A program made the position numbers and the translations under genes. A stretch of DNA of 64,000 nucleotides, from positions 50,204,727 through 50,268,726 of the forward strand of contig OU862917.1 of NCBI GenBank assembly GCA_917880885.1, written 5' to 3'. A model generated the notes under the pieces. That model was not told the DNA's origin. It saw only the letters and a program-made list of their open reading frames with translations, and searched no databases. Below are positions 20,046 through 30,169 of this stretch, piece by piece. The DNA is from Limnephilus marmoratus (taxonomy: Eukaryota; Arthropoda; Insecta; Trichoptera; Limnephilidae). Each line of letters opens with the position of its first letter. The first letter of the stretch is position 1.

Positions 20046-21545
20046 ATTGGTACCTACGCAGTTTGACACTTCCCCCCCTATAATGCATAACAACTCTAAC
20101 GCATGAAAAAACGAAGCATTAAATAACTCAAAATATTTATTAGGTAGAAGTAAAAGAAAATAAATTAGATTATAAACTACAGTTCTGTTCGGACTCGTAA
20201 AACTATGCTGTCACAATAATACCTCAGCACGGTACAATCTCAGAATTAACTGACAATATTATTATAATATTAAATTATCATGGAGCCTCATAAAGCGATG
20301 TAAAGCCGAATCATCCCCTCCCTTCAACCCCAACCTGAGTCAAACCCTCACCCTTTACATACCTGAACTTTGTGAATTGTTGACCAACTGTAAGTTATGT
20401 CAACGTCAATTTGGCAATGTCAAAAGCAGAAATCTCCTTAGAATTCCTAAGTTGCCTTTGTCTGGGCTTGCTCGGTCTCAGGTGATGCCTTCGAGATACG
20501 TTAGGTCCGTTCCGATATCAAAGGAGCAAAGATATAACCTATCTACACAGTACAGACAGCACACAGGTAGGGGAGGTGTCTATAACTACTAACTACAGCC
20601 TCTTGGAATCTTCGGAAAGATCCAGTAATCCATCCTTCTACACGGCAAGGCTTTCGCTTAGATACGGCAGGTTTTAGGATTAAATCAACGTCTAAAGAAT
20701 ATTCAGGTTGAATTTTTTAAGGTTGGAAACCGATTTGTAAAGGATCCGATTTTTCGGTTCGGTATTTCCGAATGATTTGTATTTGAGGCATGTCCGAACA
20801 ATGATTTAAATAGAAAAAAAGGCCGCACCAGTATTGCCTTTTCGGTTATTCTCAGTGATTCAGCTTTACGTTAATGCCAAAAGCCTGGGACAAGCGTGAT
20901 AGTTTTATCTAGTGGAAACTCAAAATTATGTCCGAACGAAGTGTGGAAAATACACTCATATCTATTATAAAATCATAATATATACAAATGTAATTGTTAA
21001 AAAGAGTGAAGACTACTGCCATCTAGCGGCATATTTTTTGTAGCATATTGTTAGTTGATATTGCATTTTACAGATTAGCGACGTAAGACTAAACTAAAAC
21101 GAAATGTTAGTCGGTAAAGTAGATTTCTGGTTTTTTATATCGTATAATGTGTTATGGTGACACGAAAGTGTTGTTTATTTTGATTGTGTTGGAAAACATT
21201 CTTATAAATAGTCTGCTTTTCTAGTTTAACGCTCTCTTAATTCGTGGATCTCCTATAAACAGCTAGCATTGTCTAGCAAGTGGTCAAAGTGATCAAATTT
21301 AGTGTTTTGTCGGGTCGGGACAAATTATTGTAACAAATGTGCTTGTGAATAAAACAAAGGAATTCCTCCATTGAAACCAGATGTTTTTCCTTGACGTCCT
21401 TCTGCTAAATACCAATTTATAACAGTAATATAGAAATAAAATGATTTATTGAATGTGATAAAAAGTGAAAATAACGCTTTATGTAAAACTTTGTCCCCGA
21501 AGGCGATTCACATAGCTAGAAAACATTTTGTTTCTGTTTTGTTAG
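20046..21545. other. No recognisable gene
   Basis: 20300-20640 is less AT-rich than its surroundings but unassigned. 20950-21400 contains GCCATCTAGCGGC and CTTATAAATAG and has the feel of a degenerate LTR, but no terminal repeat, primer site or second copy is present. Confidence 0.4.
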
Positions 21546-21790
21546 CACATTTTAGTATTCTTAGATTTAATCTGGTGTTGTAGAATTTCGTTATTTGTTT
21601 TTGGGGTGTTACGCCGTGTTGTGCTACCTCCTTCTTTATCTCCCGGATTTGCCCTGATGATGGACACTGCAACACTGTCCGAAACGTTGGCTAAAGAAGG
21701 AGGTAGCGCAACAAGGCATAACACCCCAAAAACAAATAACGAAAATACTTTTGGCCGTGAAAATCTAAAAACGTATCTTTGAAAAGGCTC
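21546..21790 (+). mobile_element. Penelope-like palindromic terminal repeat, copy 1
   Basis: An inverted arm (21588-21642) pairs with 21687-21742; between them is a hammerhead-like core, CTGATGA (21654-21660), GGACA...TGTCC stem, GAAAC (21681-21685). The end TTTTGGCCGTGAAAATCTAAAA is shared with the copy at 57120-57140. An inverted leader plus hammerhead core is the arrangement known from Penelope-like elements. No reverse transcriptase or GIY-YIG frame is attached. Confidence 0.65.
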
Positions 21791-22012
21791 AGATTTAGGA
21801 ACAGTGTCTAGACTCTGGAATATGCAATGATTAAAATAAAATATTTTATTCTGAATGGTGAAACGAATACAATGTACGTTAAGGCGAAAGTAGGCAGATA
21901 AAAGCTTAAAATATAAATTGAAGTAGATTATGATAACATGGCTGAATTTAATATATATGTGAATTAAATTAGTAGGTAACGTTCAAGGGATCAATTGCAT
22001 TAGAGCCTATCA
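21791..22012. other. Spacer
   Basis: Nothing recognised. Confidence 0.4.
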
Positions 22013-22335
22013 TAACTACACGACAAAATACACTATTCTACTGCAGCATTCATAAACGGAACTACATTGCTCACTCACCGATACAACGATTTCACACTAT
22101 GGGAAGTCAGTACTTAGGTGATGTTGACATATATACCATAAACTTGGCGAATTTTGTGGATCTTGTAAAAAAAGTATTATTTATACTCTATTTTTGTAAA
22201 CCTATCGAATTGCTGAATTTTTGTATGTTTATGTGTGTATCTGTTTATTATCTTTATCTGTTTAAAAATCATCTGTCCTGAATTAATTGTACAAGCAAAC
22301 ATGTAAAAGCCCTCTGGGTGTCAAAAAATAAATAA
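22013..22335 (+). mobile_element. Jockey/CR1-type LINE, extreme 3' end with C-terminus
   Basis: The open frame from 22014 to TGA at 22281 encodes the last roughly 90 residues of a LINE reverse transcriptase (TTRQNTLFYCSIHKRNYIAH, later GDVDIYTINLANFVDLVKK). The same protein segment is encoded on the minus strand at 24433-24560. The 3' untranslated end ATGTAAAAGCCCTCTGGGTG is followed by TAAATAAATAAAA. The 5' truncation at about 22013 is typical of target-primed integration. Confidence 0.8.
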
Positions 22336-22369
22336 AATAATGTGCAAGTAAATACGCCATCAGAAAAAG

Positions 22370-22725
22370 TAACAACATATGAAAGAGAACAAGACACAGA
22401 AAATAGAAGAAGATAATGGTCAACAGTGACTAGAACCCAGAACCTCTCGTCTAACCGGGATGTGCGCTTTTACCAATTCAGCCATTGCCACCTTCTGAGA
22501 AACTGTCATAGATGTCAATCTCATATTTTCAAATTTTGGAATTAACAAATTTATCATTGATGACTAATTTTTTCATATCATAGACCCTTTTCAATGGAAA
22601 CAATCGTTCTAAGAACTGGCATGTAACTTAGATAGCGTCACGGATAAATATATCCGATTTTATTTATACGGAACATACATACGACCTTTTTATAAAAGTC
22701 TAAATGAATATTCAATTCCATATTT
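22370..22725 (-). repeat. tRNA-derived SINE family E, copy 1
   Basis: Aligns with 62870-63190 from GAAAGAGAACAAG through the tRNA-like head (22421-22490, minus strand) to GGAAACAATCGTTCTAAGAA and GGATAAATATATCCGATTTT. The minus-strand head has an A box region GCTGAATTGGTAAAAGCGC and a B box GGGTTCTAGTCAC that has lost consensus bases. Confidence 0.75.
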
Positions 22726-22799
22726 TAGTTTAGATTATTAGTTAATTCATTAAATTCATTAGTTAAATTATAAGCTGAAAAAAAATTATACAAAGAAAG

Positions 22800-23332
22800 G
22801 CATAATATTCCATACTTTTATCAGAGTCTCAAAATTCTTTCAGTGAGAGCAATTCTGTGGTACAAAATTATGTTTCAGCACATAAATAACCCTTTATATA
22901 TAAACAGGCTGGAATACAACAATACTACTCGTTTTAACTTTAATGAAGGACTAATTGTACCTAAGCAAACAAATAATTATGGACAAAGAACGTTAAATCA
23001 CATGATTCCCAGTTGTTTAAATATGTTACCTGCTGAAATTAAAAACTGTTCCCAAAACAAACAATCGGTGAATTTACTGAAGACTTGGCTTACTGAAAGA
23101 ATTAATTGGTATTAGCTTACAATGACATGAAGACACTAAAGACTTTAAAATTGTTATTGATGTTTTCATAATTTTTCTTTTCTCCATATTTCTGTAAATT
23201 TTTATTTTATATAATTGTAAAAATGTAACTAATAACTTACTATAAAAGAACCCGTTAGACTAGACTTGCTAAAAAGTAGTTTATCGGGACTTTTTGTCTT
23301 ATATTTGTAAAGTGTGTAAAATAAATAAATAA
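22800..23332 (+). mobile_element. LINE 3' end with reverse-transcriptase C-terminus
   Basis: The frame ending at TAG 23113-23115 reads GLIVPKQTNNYGQRTLNHMI followed by MLPAEIKNCSQNKQSVNLLK, the layout of the C-terminal tail of CR1/jockey-group reverse transcriptases (VP...G...F/L...N.LP..I). The 3' untranslated end finishes AAATAAATAAATAAAA at about 23320. It is 5'-truncated, so only about 90 codons remain. Confidence 0.75.
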
Positions 23333-23837
23333 AACATATAAAAAGGGTCATCTTTTTCTTCAATGATATATTGTATACTTATTTGTTTTAATTTATTTAT
23401 GAAACTTTTATTTTTAATTCTTCCGTACTTTTTCGCGGGTCTACGCTAGTGCCTATATTAAATTATACGTGTTATATTGCGTTGATGCCTTCAAGATAAA
23501 ATAGGGTGTCACTCTATTTAATCATACGTTTGGGTCTGCCTTTTATGGTCCACTTCCCAGTATTTGGGGAGATTTGGCTGACCGAATCCGTCTTGCGGTG
23601 TCACAAGACGCATTGTCTTGATTTATAGAAGAGATGAGAGAACTTGGAAAAGGAAACTTGAGCGGCAGACTTCACGGCGGGATTGATATCAGGGATTTGT
23701 TGGAATAATGGACCCTTTTACAGACACGTAGCACACGAAATATATAAAATAATGAAAAAGTAACTGTAACCAACGTTCAGCGTGCGACTGACATCTTGTA
23801 TAAGAAAGAGCAAAGAAGTGGGACACCAATGTAAATT
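23333..23837. other. Spacer
   Basis: TTTTCGCGGGTCTACGCTAGTGCC (23430) resembles a segment near 3740 (TTTCACGGTTCTACGCTAGTAGC), an unclassified short shared repeat. No gene seen. Confidence 0.4.
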
Positions 23838-25073
23838 TATTTATTTTATTTATTTATTTATTCAACGCCCAGAGGGCTTTTACATGTTTGGTAGTACAAT
23901 GATGACAGATGATTTTTCAATAGATAATGAAATAACAAAAATAAAATTAGATAAAAAAATGCACACAAGATACAAAAATACAAAAAAATACAGCGATTTG
24001 ATAAGTTTACAAAAATACACATATGTTTAGGAATAGTTTTGGAATATGTTTTTTATAAGATCCACAAAATTCGCCAAGTTGATGTTAAATATGTCGACAT
24101 CACCTAAGTACTGATTCCCCATAGTGTGAAATCGTTGTATTTTTTTTTTTTTTTTTACATGAGCTCCACACAGGAGGCCCTGAGGAAAATAATTTCCCTC
24201 AGGGTCTATGTCATCTTTGGGGATGCTGTGTGGAGGGTTTTTTAAGGAAAGGGAGGAGAGGAGAGTTCTGGGAAGGAAAAGGGTTTAAGGGGTGGGTAGG
24301 AATCTGGGGTTCAGTGTGTCCTAGTCATCCGCCTCCAAGACCTAGACAAACCTCACCCCATGAACCCGGGCACCCCTGCTAAATCACCAAACGTAGCGAA
24401 CCACTTGGGGTGATCTGTGGCAGAGGTGTTGGTTATCCAATTAAGGTTCCCGGGGCGGCGGTACCCATTCCAGCCTCCCAAATAGGAGAGTGGGCAATGT
24501 AGTTCCGCTTGTGAATGCTGCAGTAGAATAGTGTATTTTGTCGCGTGGTTACTGTCGGTATTCGTAAGTTTACGAGTTGTAGGAGTTCGCAACAGTCGAA
24601 TTTAGAGTTAAGTATTTTGAATAAAAATGTTAAATCGTTTATTTTACGTCTGTCTTCTAGTGTATGTATTTTTCGAATATTTAGTAATAGATTATATTTT
24701 AAGTCTTCTAGTGGGATACTTAATTTAAAATTTATGAAACGCAGAATTTTTTTTTTGTATTCGCTCAATATTATTAACGTGAATTTTGTAAGATGGAGAC
24801 CAAACTACCGAGTTATATTCAATTTGGCTTCTAACTAGGGATACATATAATAGTTTAATGGCTTCTATGGAACTAAAGTTTTTAGTTGCTCTTAATACGA
24901 AGCCAAGTGTTTTCATACCTTTGTTCATAATTTGGTGGATATGATTTGCGAAACTTAGTTTTTCATCCAAAATAATTCCAAGATCTCTCATTTCCGTGAC
25001 TCTTTCTAAAGCTGTGTTATTGATGTGATAACAAAATTGTGTAAGTGCGTCCAGTTTCTCTTCGGCATTACTT
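23838..25073 (-). mobile_element. Jockey/CR1-type LINE, 5'-truncated, split by a SINE
   Basis: On the minus strand the reverse-transcriptase C-terminal half begins near 25070 and reads RDLGIILDEKLSFANHI, then YNSVVWSPSYKIHVNNIERI, then a frame change near 24725-24768 to FINFKLSIPLEDLKYN and RRKINDLTFLFKILNSKFD. The frame is then cut by SINE C (24141-24485); the rest of the 3' end lies at 23838-24140 and ends with ATGTAAAAGCCCTCTGGGCG plus (TAAA)n. The uninterrupted relative at 22013 shows the original order. Confidence 0.85.
24141..24485 (-). repeat. Poly(A) SINE family C, copy 3, inserted in a LINE
   Basis: On the minus strand it runs from about TCCTATTTGGGAGGCTGG at the 5' side through ACCGCCGCCCCGGGAACC to CTGTGTGGAGCTCATGTAA and a run of 18 A. 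The LINE frame enters it directly, so the insertion point is visible. It carries a poly(A) tail but no obvious tRNA head; the parent RNA is unknown. Confidence 0.85.
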
Positions 25074-25920
25074 TTATTTATTTATTTATTTGTACATGCC
25101 CAATTAGGACTTTTAAATATGATAAAATTAAAAATACGTTTGGTATAATCAAAGAATTAAAGCGATATAACAATTAAAATAACTACCAAGTATGAAAATT
25201 TTAACTTAAAAGCAACAAATATAGTAAAATATAGGATGCACATTCATATAAATTTCGATACATATTTAAAATTTATAAACATTTCAAAGCTATCAAGATA
25301 GACATACTGATGTAATAACAATGTTTTTATTATATTATTCCCTGCACTGTGCAGTCGGTTCATTGCTGAGTTTATTTCTGCATTGGTACCTGAATTGTTA
25401 CAATGGTAAGGTACCTTCCGACGAACCGTTCTACTAGGCACATGAAAGTTAAACAGCCTAAGGAGTTCAGGGGAGTCAAACATGTTAGTAACAATTTTAT
25501 AAAGAAAAAATAGATCAGTACATATTCTTCTTACTTTTAATGTGGCAAGGCCCATAATTTTCAACAGTGACATGTAGCTAATGTTTTCAATAGGAATTCT
25601 TAATCTATAGCTTATGATTCGCTCGATAGATTTTTCATGAATATTGTAAAATGGATTCCAAATGGCTGAGTTGAATTCTAAATGACTTCTGACAATGGAT
25701 GAATACAATATTTTTAAAGTTTTTAATTTTTTGAAATCTTTGAAGTTCTTAAATATGAAACCCAACATTTGCATGGCTTTAGTAGTTATATTATTAATGT
25801 GGGAGATAAATGATAATTTGGTGTCGAATATTATCCCCAGGTCTTTTATTTTGGGTACAGATACATTACATTACATTGTGTTAATTACTACCATCTCTTT
25901 ACTATTATTAAAATGTTAAA
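25074..25920 (-). mobile_element. Jockey/CR1-type LINE, second copy, 5'-truncated
   Basis: The frame at 25244-25774 (minus strand), with an open extension to about 25865, reads KIKDLGIIFDTKLSFISHI, then SIVRSHLEFNSAIWNPFYNI, IPIENISYMSLLKIMGL and MFDSPELLRLFNFHVPSR, clearly the same domain order as the neighbour but only moderately similar. The 3' untranslated end finishes CATGTACAAATAAATAAATA at 25074-25096, directly abutting the 5' end of the previous LINE. About 205 codons survive without a stop. Confidence 0.85.
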
Positions 25921-25949
25921 GATATTACAGTAATATAACAAAAAAAGAG
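25921..25949. other. Junction
   Basis: Short spacer between LINE and SINE. Confidence 0.3.
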
Positions 25950-26335
25950 CCTTACCCCTCGACCACGGCATTCTTGGCCGAGGGGTAAGGCTATCGACAC
26001 GCAATACGAACGTCGCGGGATCGATCCCGGCATGCGCAAATAAATTTTATTTGATTAATGTGTGTTATTTCACAATTAATTAATTAAAAATAATATAAGG
26101 CATATTTTTGGCACGTTCCAGGGTGAAAGACACTCTCAGAATCGCCCTGGTGAAAGACCACCATTCAGAATTGAAACGTTCTGGAAATGGCTTTTGCCGT
26201 GTTTGGTGACCAGATCTGAATAGCCAGGTACTTCCCCACTTTCCTATTTCCAATCTCCTTCCAGTCCCCACTATCTTCAGCCTCACAAAATATCCTAATT
26301 GGGAATGCCATAGTCCTACTGGCTTCAAGGAGAGC
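25950..26335 (+). repeat. SINE family B, near-complete copy with duplicated D-arm
   Basis: The tRNA-like head has GGCCGAGGGGTAAGGCTATCG (A box region) and GCGGGATCGATCCCGGC (B box region), followed by GTGTGTTATTTCACAATTAATT, TTGGCACGTTCCAGGGTG, ACCACCATTCAGAATTGAAACG and the tail ending ATGCCATAGTCCTACTGGCT. Immediately upstream GCCTTACCCCTCG (25951-25963) is an exact inverted copy of CGAGGGGTAAGGC (25980-25992). Confidence 0.82.
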
Positions 26336-26728
26336 AGTTGGACTCTTGTGCGGTATACATTAAAAAAATACTAAATCCTTTTTTAAAATTTAGTCAATCA
26401 AATTGAATAATATTATTGTGAAGTTTTGCAAGTAATGGCAATCAATTATTTGAATACAAAAGAGGGAAATTCAAAATTTTACCGGCAGGTGCCTCACACA
26501 AATGTTTTTCTAAGTAAAAGCTTTTTTTAACAAAACTGTTGAACCATCATTCAAATCAAAATAGGGGTAGAGGTACATAAAATATAAATAAGTCGTTAAA
26601 CGCTGGAACAGCTGTGGATTGAACACAATAATTCCTTGAACGCTGGAACAGCTGTGAATGGAGTTCCACGAATTAAACACAATAATAATAATCAATATAT
26701 TCATGTATTAGAAGTGTAAGAAAGTATG
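26336..26728. other. Spacer with a fragmentary duplicated unit
   Basis: CGCTGGAACAGCTGTG occurs at 26599 and again at 26641, and GAGTTCCACGAATTAAACACAA belongs to the family tandem at 61357. No gene seen. Confidence 0.5.
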
Positions 26729-26875
26729 CTTGCCGCTAAAGCTCAGAAACGAGTACCGGCACGATCAAGGGAGTTATATGGTGTGGTAGCCCTTTATCCT
26801 CCACCCATGAGGAAGGTTCCAGCTTTTACCTGAAGGGTGTGATTTTGAAGATATAGGGGCTGGAAGTTCGCCCTC

Positions 26876-27069
26876 TAGAAATTTCTAAAAGAGTCCAGAA
26901 CATTCGAGAGTATCGAGAGCATTCCACAACATTCCAGAATATTCTGTGGAATATTTGGGAATAGTCTGGAACGTTCGGGAACATTCCGAAACATCCCAGA
27001 TCATTGCGGAACTTTCCAGAACACTCTCGAATGTTGTGGAATGTTCTGGAAAATTGTGGACCATTCGAA
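26876..27069 (+). promoter_or_regulatory. Heat-shock-element array of copy 2
   Basis: A 10-bp periodic array of GAACATTCNN type, for example GAACATTCGAGAG at 26899 and GGAACGTTCGGGAACATTCC at 26969-26988. A perfect inverted triplet NTTCNNGAANNTTCN is formed repeatedly, which is what HSF trimers bind. Confidence 0.85.
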
Positions 27070-27085
27070 GCTTTTTTATGTGGGT

Positions 27086-27151
27086 GGGGCTACCCATTGG
27101 TAGGGTTATATATAGAAAAATCCGTCGTGGGTTCGAACGTCCGTTCAATCT
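27086..27151 (+). promoter_or_regulatory. CCAAT and TATA boxes of copy 2
   Basis: ATTGG lies within CTACCCATTGGTAGGG, and TTATATATAG at 27106-27115 is the TATA box. The initiator seen in copy 1 (TCAGTTC) is changed here to TCCGTTC. Confidence 0.65.
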
Positions 27152-27208
27152 CATATCAACTCCCTGAGCGATGCCGGGTACCCCAGCAAGTAAATAATAA
27201 AACAAAGT

Positions 27209-28103
27209 TATTTTTCCAAACAAAATGCTATATACCTATTAAGGTAACTAATCCCCACATAGATACCTAAAACGATCAAAGCAGTGGAGACGGCGGAATG
27301 TGAATTTAAAATGTTTATTGTTGTTTAAACGCATAAGTTTTGAATTAACCACCATTTTAGTCGTTTTATTACCCACAGAAGTGAATTTATCACTGGTAAA
27401 ACACAAGTATGGAAGTCGCAGGTCGAGGTTTTCTGCTGTTCGGGGGTCGAGAGCTGTTAGAGGCAATGAAGCGTTTTACTGTCCCGGTTTTAACAGATTA
27501 GCGCCATACCCAGTTTATCCACGTAACATGAGCAGTTCAAGGCGGGAGGTCATGTTTTATATTTATAAGGTCTGTTGTCCTTCAGAGAACAAATCCTTGC
27601 AAAGAATTAGTTTACGCGTCAGATAATACAGCAAAAAAGGTTACAGCTAAATGGAATTACTGCAAAAAATATGCTACAAATATATTCTCTTAATTCTTGA
27701 TGGCTCGAAATTGTTGATATTTGGATAACATCACTTATTAACGTATAAAATCATGAAATTTTCTCCCGTGATGTAAAATTATGACTGGTTGTGTTAAGCT
27801 ATCGGTTTTCAATACAATTATTCTAATCCTGATTTGAGTCAAAGTTCCATTAATATTGGTCATGCTTCAAATTTATCGGTCGCAAAATCTAAAGCCTCTT
27901 AAAAGCTTTTGCAACAGGAAAATGTTGACCTTTAGACAATCTAAGGCGATAAAGATTTAGACCTTTCGGGGTTTGGTCAAAGGACGAAATGCTAACGATC
28001 CTTCCCCTTAATTGGACAATTGAACATGCCGATCAATCCAGCATTTAATAATAGACATTCTTCTATTTATATAATATCAACGTTTCACAAACAATAAATA
28101 CAC
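27209..28103. other. No recognisable gene
   Basis: A frame at 27300-27626 is 108 codons long, has no recognisable motif and is not supported. Confidence 0.45.
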
Positions 28104-28111
28104 GTGTCGGT
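28104..28111 (+). repeat. Target-site duplication (left) of hAT element 2
   Basis: GTGTCGGT here compares with GTCTCGGT at 28768-28775, seven of eight bases. Confidence 0.75.
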
Positions 28112-28767
28112 TAGGGATGCAACGATATATCGGAAAACCGATAAATATCGATATATCGATTCCTAAAAATATCGATATTTATCGATATCGACAATACGAC
28201 GAAATCGATACATCAATATCGAAAAACTCAATATATAATATCGAAACATCTACCTGCTCCTGTAAATACTCTAAAAGTAAACATTTTTGAAAGATGGCAA
28301 GAGATGCAAGGTGTTTATCCCAATCTTTTTAAAGTGGCAATGCGTCATCTACCAATTGTGGCAACAAGTGTTCCTTCTGAACGTCAATTTTCAAATGCAG
28401 GGCCACTATAACTGAAAGCAGAAACCGGCTACAAGGAAGCAGAATGTCAAAGCTATTTTTTTTAGTTCGATAGCTGGTACAAAATTCTGAAATAATTTTT
28501 GAAAAATAAATTCATGAAAAAAAACACATTTTACATACCTTTCCAAATTTTGTGATTATTCACATAGATTAGTATAAAAATATATGTAAAAAAATAATCG
28601 ATAAATGTTTGACGTAACTAAAACTACATTGGATTTCTATAAGCTTCTGAAAAAAAGAAGAAATATCGATATACCTGCCTAATAGACCGATTTATAGATA
28701 TATCAATATCGACTTAATTCGATATAGGTATATCGATATCGATATTTTTAAAAACCTTGCATCCCTA
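28112..28767 (+). mobile_element. hAT transposon relic, 656 bp, rich in TATCGATA
   Basis: Ends are TAGGGATGCAACG and, reversed, TAGGGATGCAAGG, flanked by near-perfect 8-bp duplications. Both sub-terminal regions carry repeated TATCGATA (28146, 28170, 28180 on the left; 28664, 28731, 28737 on the right). The interior has 52 codons of transposase C-terminus. It is an internally deleted, decayed copy. Confidence 0.85.
28254..28410 (+). pseudogene. hAT transposase dimerisation-domain fragment
   Basis: An open stretch to TAA at 28408-28410 reads IFERWQEMQGVYPNLFKVAM and LPIVATSVPSERQFSNAG. W...YP.L...A...L...A.SVPSER.FS.AG is the signature of the hAT C-terminal domain in the Ac/Hermes and BED-finger group. 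The stop falls just after the conserved AG; sequence beyond it continues the family pattern in pieces. Function is lost. Confidence 0.85.
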
Positions 28768-28775
28768 GTCTCGGT

Positions 28776-28984
28776 AATATGCAAGCCTAAGAAAATGATA
28801 ATAATAATTTTTAAAAGTAACAATAAAATGTGGCATTAGATCGTAAAATGCTTGTAATACAAGCTCTTAAAGGATATAAAAGTAAGAGATAGCATACGTA
28901 CAAGATATATAAGTAGACTTGGGTAAAACTAACATTGGAGCTAAGTTTTGCCTACAGATTATATCTATGGCATTATATTATAGC
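28776..28984. other. Spacer
   Basis: AT-rich; nothing recognised. Confidence 0.4.
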
Positions 28985-29125
28985 TTTTGCATTATAACGA
29001 CCATGCACACCTGCCTTCGGTTGCCTTCGGCACATCTCGTAAACGAGACCATGTGACCTGAATAGCCCATAGACAACTAAAGCAATGTGAGAAATAATCA
29101 TAGACTTTTTATGGTACATTACAGT
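28985..29125 (+). repeat. Dispersed repeat G, copy 1
   Basis: Shares TCTCGTAAACGAGACCATGTGACC, ATAGACAACTAAA and ATCATAGACT with 57425-57550 (same strand) and, reversed, with 37990-38130. CTCGTAAACGAG is palindromic. The class is unknown; no tRNA head or coding frame is visible. Confidence 0.6.
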
Positions 29126-30169
29126 AAGGGTCGAGATGAGCGGCTCGTGTTTCTCGATTTACATAATATGGGGCAATAGATTTTAGGTCTGGTTATAGGT
29201 ATGGATATAGTTCTGTGGATTTAGGTCAAAGGGATAGAAAGTTAATAGCGATTTGAACTATTAACTTTCTTTTTAGTAATGAACTTTTGAACTTTTTGGT
29301 AACTTGCGATTTTTTTAAACTTTTTAGTAACTTGCGACTTTTTGCCCTCTCAGGTCATAAGTACATCTAAAAGTTGCAATGTGATATTTCACGCAACATT
29401 TTCCCTTTCAGTAGGATCAAAATCGACGCATCTAAATGTAAATCTCAGTCCGTAACAATTAAGCCTTTTAAACTGAACGCCGTAAATAGGCTGCGCATAG
29501 TCTGGCGTGTGAAAACGTTGGCATTATCAAAACTAACGACGTGGAAAATTTTCACAAAGATGGCGATAAAAAGGCGGAAATTTTGCGCGCCAACGCTAAA
29601 CAAAAGACAATCGTAAGCTTCTTCGTTTGCATTTTTGAATACAGTTCTGAAAGTAGAACGGATAAAAACATAATGCTTCTTCCACTTTATATTGCCCGAC
29701 GTTATATAATTCAAATGTTTATTGCTTTATCATTTAGTCAAGTTGTTCTGCTGTTTTGTTTAACATTATGAGCTTTGCAATAATATAATGGCTGTATTGT
29801 TTAGTTGATAGGCACGTTTGCCATTTTCAATTAGTTCTCTCAACTGGAGCGGCAATTACGCAGTTTAATACAAAGGAACAATAATGCATTATTGCAGATT
29901 GAAAAAGGCAAGACTAAATAATGTTTGTTCCAATTACCATAGCATTTATTTTGTCTTAAATTAGATTGGTAATATTTGACTCTAACTAAGATTTTTATTT
30001 GATCTCATTATTTAATGTTATCATTTGTTTAGAGTTGTTTCGTGATACGAGTATTTCACTTCACTCTACTAAAAATGTATCAACAATGATTTAATAATTA
30101 ATGGACGTTATCATCATCACCATCACCAAACATCACCAAACAGTATTAATAGCCTTGCGTCTGCGCGGT
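29126..30169. other. No recognisable gene
   Basis: Contains a few overlapping frames on both strands at 29374-29771, none with a recognisable motif. Confidence 0.45.

Larger units (their letters stand above)
26729..27208 (+). mobile_element. Heat-shock-promoter repeat, copy 2 (possible solo LTR)
   Basis: Same landmark order as 13543-14008, starting TGCCGCTAAAGCTCAGAAAC and ending TACCCCAGCAAGTAAATAA. The two copies differ by roughly one base in eight to ten, so they come from separate or old insertions. No gene is seen downstream within the unit. Confidence 0.6.

Noticed and set aside
20950..21400. A solo LTR
   Set aside because: A TATA-like box and an LTR-like feel are present, but I see no second copy, no terminal TG...CA pair that I can defend and no target duplication.
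13543..27208. The two heat-shock repeats as the paired LTRs of one 13.7-kb retrotransposon
   Set aside because: They differ noticeably, no primer-binding site or polypurine tract is visible, and the DNA between them is a mixture of unrelated elements without gag or pol.
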